Below are positions 5,493-8,068 of a DNA stretch of 8,068 bases, in pieces. The notes beneath the pieces are model-generated. The model made no database searches. It saw nothing but the letters and a program-made list of their open reading frames with translations, and had not been told where the DNA came from. The position numbers were made by a program, and so were the translations under genes. Position 1 is the first letter of the stretch; each line of letters begins with the position of its first letter. The stretch covers positions 1 through 8,068 of the forward strand of contig CALBPW010000557.1 of assembly GCA_937899145.1 (NCBI GenBank). Reading direction: 5' to 3'. The stretch comes from an uncultured Bacteroidota bacterium (GTDB lineage: Bacteria; Bacteroidota; Bacteroidia; Bacteroidales; SZUA-534).

Positions 5493-8068
5493 GTGTCTTT
5501 TAGCAAAATAATTTCCAAATTAAGTTTGGCTGCGGCGGCAACAATCTTTGTTTGTTGTGCGCCTACCAAAAACACGCCCGTTCGTCGCGCTTATCATAAC
5601 ACGACATCAAAATACAACGTCTATTTTAATGGTAATGAGGCATATAAATCGGGCGTAGAAAACATATACTCAGCCCATCAGGAAAATTTCTCGCTCGTTT
5701 TGCCCGTCTTTGTTTATAGCGACAAGGAGGCCGCGCTGACATCGTACAGCGATATGAACCGCGTGATTGAGAAAAGCGAAAAATGTATTCGCAAACACTC
5801 AATAACCGTAAAACCCAACACCAAAAAGAGTAGCAAAAAGATGTCGGACAGGCAGAAAGCGTTTATGAATAAAAACGAATATGTTAAATGGATTGACGAC
5901 GCCGAAATGCTTGACGGCAAGGCCTTGCTTATAAAACAAGATTACTACGCCGCTATCGAACAGTTTACCTACATTATTCGCCAGTACGACGACCAAAACA
6001 TTAAAACCGAAGCGTACATCTGGCTTGCGCGCTGCTATGCCGAAATGGAAAAATACGACCAAGCGCAAGATTTTTTGAACACTATAACAGGCGATATGAG
6101 TCGGGTATCGAAAAAAACGCTATCGCCACTAAACGCAACTCAAGCCGATATTATGATACGGCAGGAACGCTACGCTGACGCCATTCCATACGTTGAGGAA
6201 GCGGTGAAAACCATCTGCCATAATAAACGTGAGAAAGTCAGGCTGATGTACATTTTGGCACAACTTTGCCAACTGAACGACGAAAACCGTAAAGCCAGTG
6301 AGTGGTATCAACGTGTTATCGACAAAAATCCTGATTATCAATATACTTTCAATGCCAGCATAAATAAGGCAAGCATCTATAATAGCGAAACCGGCAACAG
6401 CGAGCAGCTGCAACGCGTGCTGAATAAAATGCTGAAAGACGAAAAAAACACCGATTATCTTGACCAAATATACTACGCCTTGGGCAATATCGCCTACAAC
6501 GAAATGCGCGACGACGACGCTCTCTGGTACTACAAACAATCGATAGCAACCAGCACAACCAACACCAACCAAAAAAGTGTGTCGTACTTGGCGGCAGCCG
6601 ATATTTATTTTGATAAACCAGACTATCGGAACGCGCAACTTTACTACGATAGCGCAATGGTGAACCTGCCGCATGAGTACCCCAATTATCGGCAAATACG
6701 CCGCAAGGCCGACAACCTGACCGACCTTGTGCGTTGCATCGAAACAATCAGCCGCGAAGATAGTTTGCAGCGGGTTGCCCGGATGTCGGAAAACGAACGT
6801 AACAAACTTATTGATAAGAAAATAAGCGAAGTGAAAATTGCCGGGCAAGAAGCTAAAAACCAAGAAGCGCAAAACAAAAATGAGATTGCGCAAGCGCAGC
6901 AAATGTCGCGGCAAAACACACGCGCCGGTGGCAAATGGTACTTCTACAACCAATCGTCAATAAGCCTTGGACAAACTGAATTCAGTAAAAAATGGGGAGG
7001 GCGCAAACTTGAAGACAACTGGAGGCGAAGCAATAAATCGTCGATTGAGTACGACGATTACGATGCTTACGCCAACGAGGAAACCGCCGAGGATAAAAAG
7101 AAAGGCATGGACAACACCACTCGCGAGTACTACTTGGTAGATATTCCGCTTACCGACTCTGCTTTTGCAGCATCGGAGGCAAAAGAGGAATCCGCTTATT
7201 TCGATTTGGGTGTTATCTATAAAGATAAATTCGCCGATTTTCCTCTTGCAATCAATGCTTTCCAAGATTATCTGAAAAAATACCCAAAATCAGAGCAAGA
7301 TGTGGCGGCATTATTTAATATGTATAAAGTTTATCTGTTGCAAAAAGATTATCAGAATGCTGAAATCTGCAAAAACCGCATCATTACTGAATATCCTGAC
7401 ACCGATTACGCAAAAATCCTCCGCAATCCGGATTATTACAAAGAATTGGAAAAGGCTGAGAATCAGTTGAATTTTACTTATCAGGCCACATATCGGTTCT
7501 TTATAACTGGCGATTGCGAACAAGTGGCTCGCACATACCAATATGTTGAATCAACGTATCCGACAAGTCGGCTTATGCCTAAATTCATGTTACTTAATGT
7601 TTTGTGCGAAGGTAAAAACTCTGATACTGCCACTTTTGAACAAAACTTGAAAGCCTTTATCGCAAAATATCCAAAGAACGAAGAGAGCGTTTATGCGCGC
7701 GAGGTGATTGCTGCACTCAACCGCAAACCGCATGTTTACGAGGTTAAAACCGAAGAAGAGCTTTTGCGCGAACAACAGGAAGCCGAGCAGTTGGCTTACG
7801 ACACACTTGACGTGTCGCTATTTAACTATAATGCCGGCGAATTGCATTATTATATTGTGGCAACCGTCAACAGCAAACTCGACGACAACAAAGTCAAATT
7901 CAGCCTCATCGATTTTAATGATGAGTATTTCGATTTTTTGAATTTTGATGTTGCTAATCAGCGACTTAACGACGATTACAGCATTGTTCAAGTGAGCAAA
8001 TTCAAGAATGCCAAAATGGCACAAAACTACATCGAATCGGTTATTGTGGCGGGCGAAGTGTTTGATGA
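5493..8068 (+). CDS. sprE: SprE/PorW, T9SS-associated TPR lipoprotein (3' partial)
   Basis: This is the periplasmic lipoprotein SprE (PorW in Porphyromonas), required for type IX secretion and, in gliding species, motility; it is thought to link the PorK/N ring to the Sov translocon. The frame is open from the GTG at 5493 to the window end (858 residues). The GTG is chosen because it begins a compact lipoprotein signal, SFSKIISKLSLAAAATIFV, ending at Cys21-Cys22; no Shine-Dalgarno site is visible. The mature N-terminus TSKYNVYFNGNEAYKSG (39-55) is a family hallmark. TPR-like helical repeats occur near 148-166, 175-195, 253-282, 324-351, 362-393 and 567-645. A K/Q/E-rich probable coiled coil covers 434-475. 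The signature GGKWYFYNQSSISLG then WGGRKLEDNWRRSNK lies at 480-515. The C-terminal piece (784 on) looks like an alpha/beta domain ending AQNYIESVIVAGEVFD. It is preceded by a -7 promoter element and divergent from the transporter. Probably only a short C-terminal stretch is missing. Confidence 0.88.
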   Translation, partial: MSFSKIISKLSLAAAATIFVCCAPTKNTPVRRAYHNTTSKYNVYFNGNEAYKSGVENIYSAHQENFSLVLPVFVYSDKEAALTSYSDMNRVIEKSEKCIRKHSITVKPNTKKSSKKMSDRQKAFMNKNEYVKWIDDAEMLDGKALLIKQDYYAAIEQFTYIIRQYDDQNIKTEAYIWLARCYAEMEKYDQAQDFLNTITGDMSRVSKKTLSPLNATQADIMIRQERYADAIPYVEEAVKTICHNKREKVRLMYILAQLCQLNDENRKASEWYQRVIDKNPDYQYTFNASINKASIYNSETGNSEQLQRVLNKMLKDEKNTDYLDQIYYALGNIAYNEMRDDDALWYYKQSIATSTTNTNQKSVSYLAAADIYFDKPDYRNAQLYYDSAMVNLPHEYPNYRQIRRKADNLTDLVRCIETISREDSLQRVARMSENERNKLIDKKISEVKIAGQEAKNQEAQNKNEIAQAQQMSRQNTRAGGKWYFYNQSSISLGQTEFSKKWGGRKLEDNWRRSNKSSIEYDDYDAYANEETAEDKKKGMDNTTREYYLVDIPLTDSAFAASEAKEESAYFDLGVIYKDKFADFPLAINAFQDYLKKYPKSEQDVAALFNMYKVYLLQKDYQNAEICKNRIITEYPDTDYAKILRNPDYYKELEKAENQLNFTYQATYRFFITGDCEQVARTYQYVESTYPTSRLMPKFMLLNVLCEGKNSDTATFEQNLKAFIAKYPKNEESVYAREVIAALNRKPHVYEVKTEEELLREQQEAEQLAYDTLDVSLFNYNAGELHYYIVATVNSKLDDNKVKFSLIDFNDEYFDFLNFDVANQRLNDDYSIVQVSKFKNAKMAQNYIESVIVAGEVFD

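Noticed and set aside
6129..6953. Long minus-strand open frame (274 codons) inside sprE
   Set aside because: It lies wholly antisense to a well-supported TPR lipoprotein gene. Its product is a hydrophobic V/F-rich string without a recognisable domain, as expected from the complement of the sprE codons.

Overview
The window reads as chromosomal DNA from a Bacteroidota organism, probably Bacteroidales or a relative. The base composition is moderately AT-rich. Genes start without clear Shine-Dalgarno sites (one GTG start), the only convincing promoter element is the Bacteroidota -7 type (TAnnTTTG), and the gene content is typical of the phylum: a very long TamB, a Bacteroidota-style BASS transporter and a SprE/PorW lipoprotein of the type IX secretion system (T9SS). 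I see no mobile elements, tRNA or rRNA genes, or CRISPR arrays.

Layout. (1) Bases 1-4116, plus strand: most of a tamB gene whose 5' end lies outside the window. The first ~75 bases make better sense in a different frame from the rest, so a single-base frameshift at a T run near base 72 is likely. (2) 4117-4160: a short convergent gap without a convincing terminator. (3) 4161-5129, minus strand: a ~322-residue bile acid:sodium symporter-family (BASS) membrane transporter. (4) 5130-5492: a divergent intergenic region holding a concentric nested inverted repeat (5191-5243), a doubtful small minus-strand reading frame (5282-5395) and a promoter -7 element (5462-5469) just ahead of the next gene. 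(5) 5493 to the window end, plus strand: sprE/porW, a TPR lipoprotein of the T9SS. It is open to the last base, so its 3' end is missing, but probably little of it is.

How they work together. TamB bridges inner and outer membranes and serves outer-membrane biogenesis (barrel protein assembly or lipid transport). SprE/PorW is a periplasmic lipoprotein needed for T9SS export and, in gliding species, motility. Both are envelope-biogenesis genes, but they are separated by an oppositely oriented transporter and share no operon. No previously undescribed system is evident. The items most worth a second look are the tamB frame break, the nested dyad upstream of the transporter, and the SPOR-like fold suggested at the SprE C-terminus.
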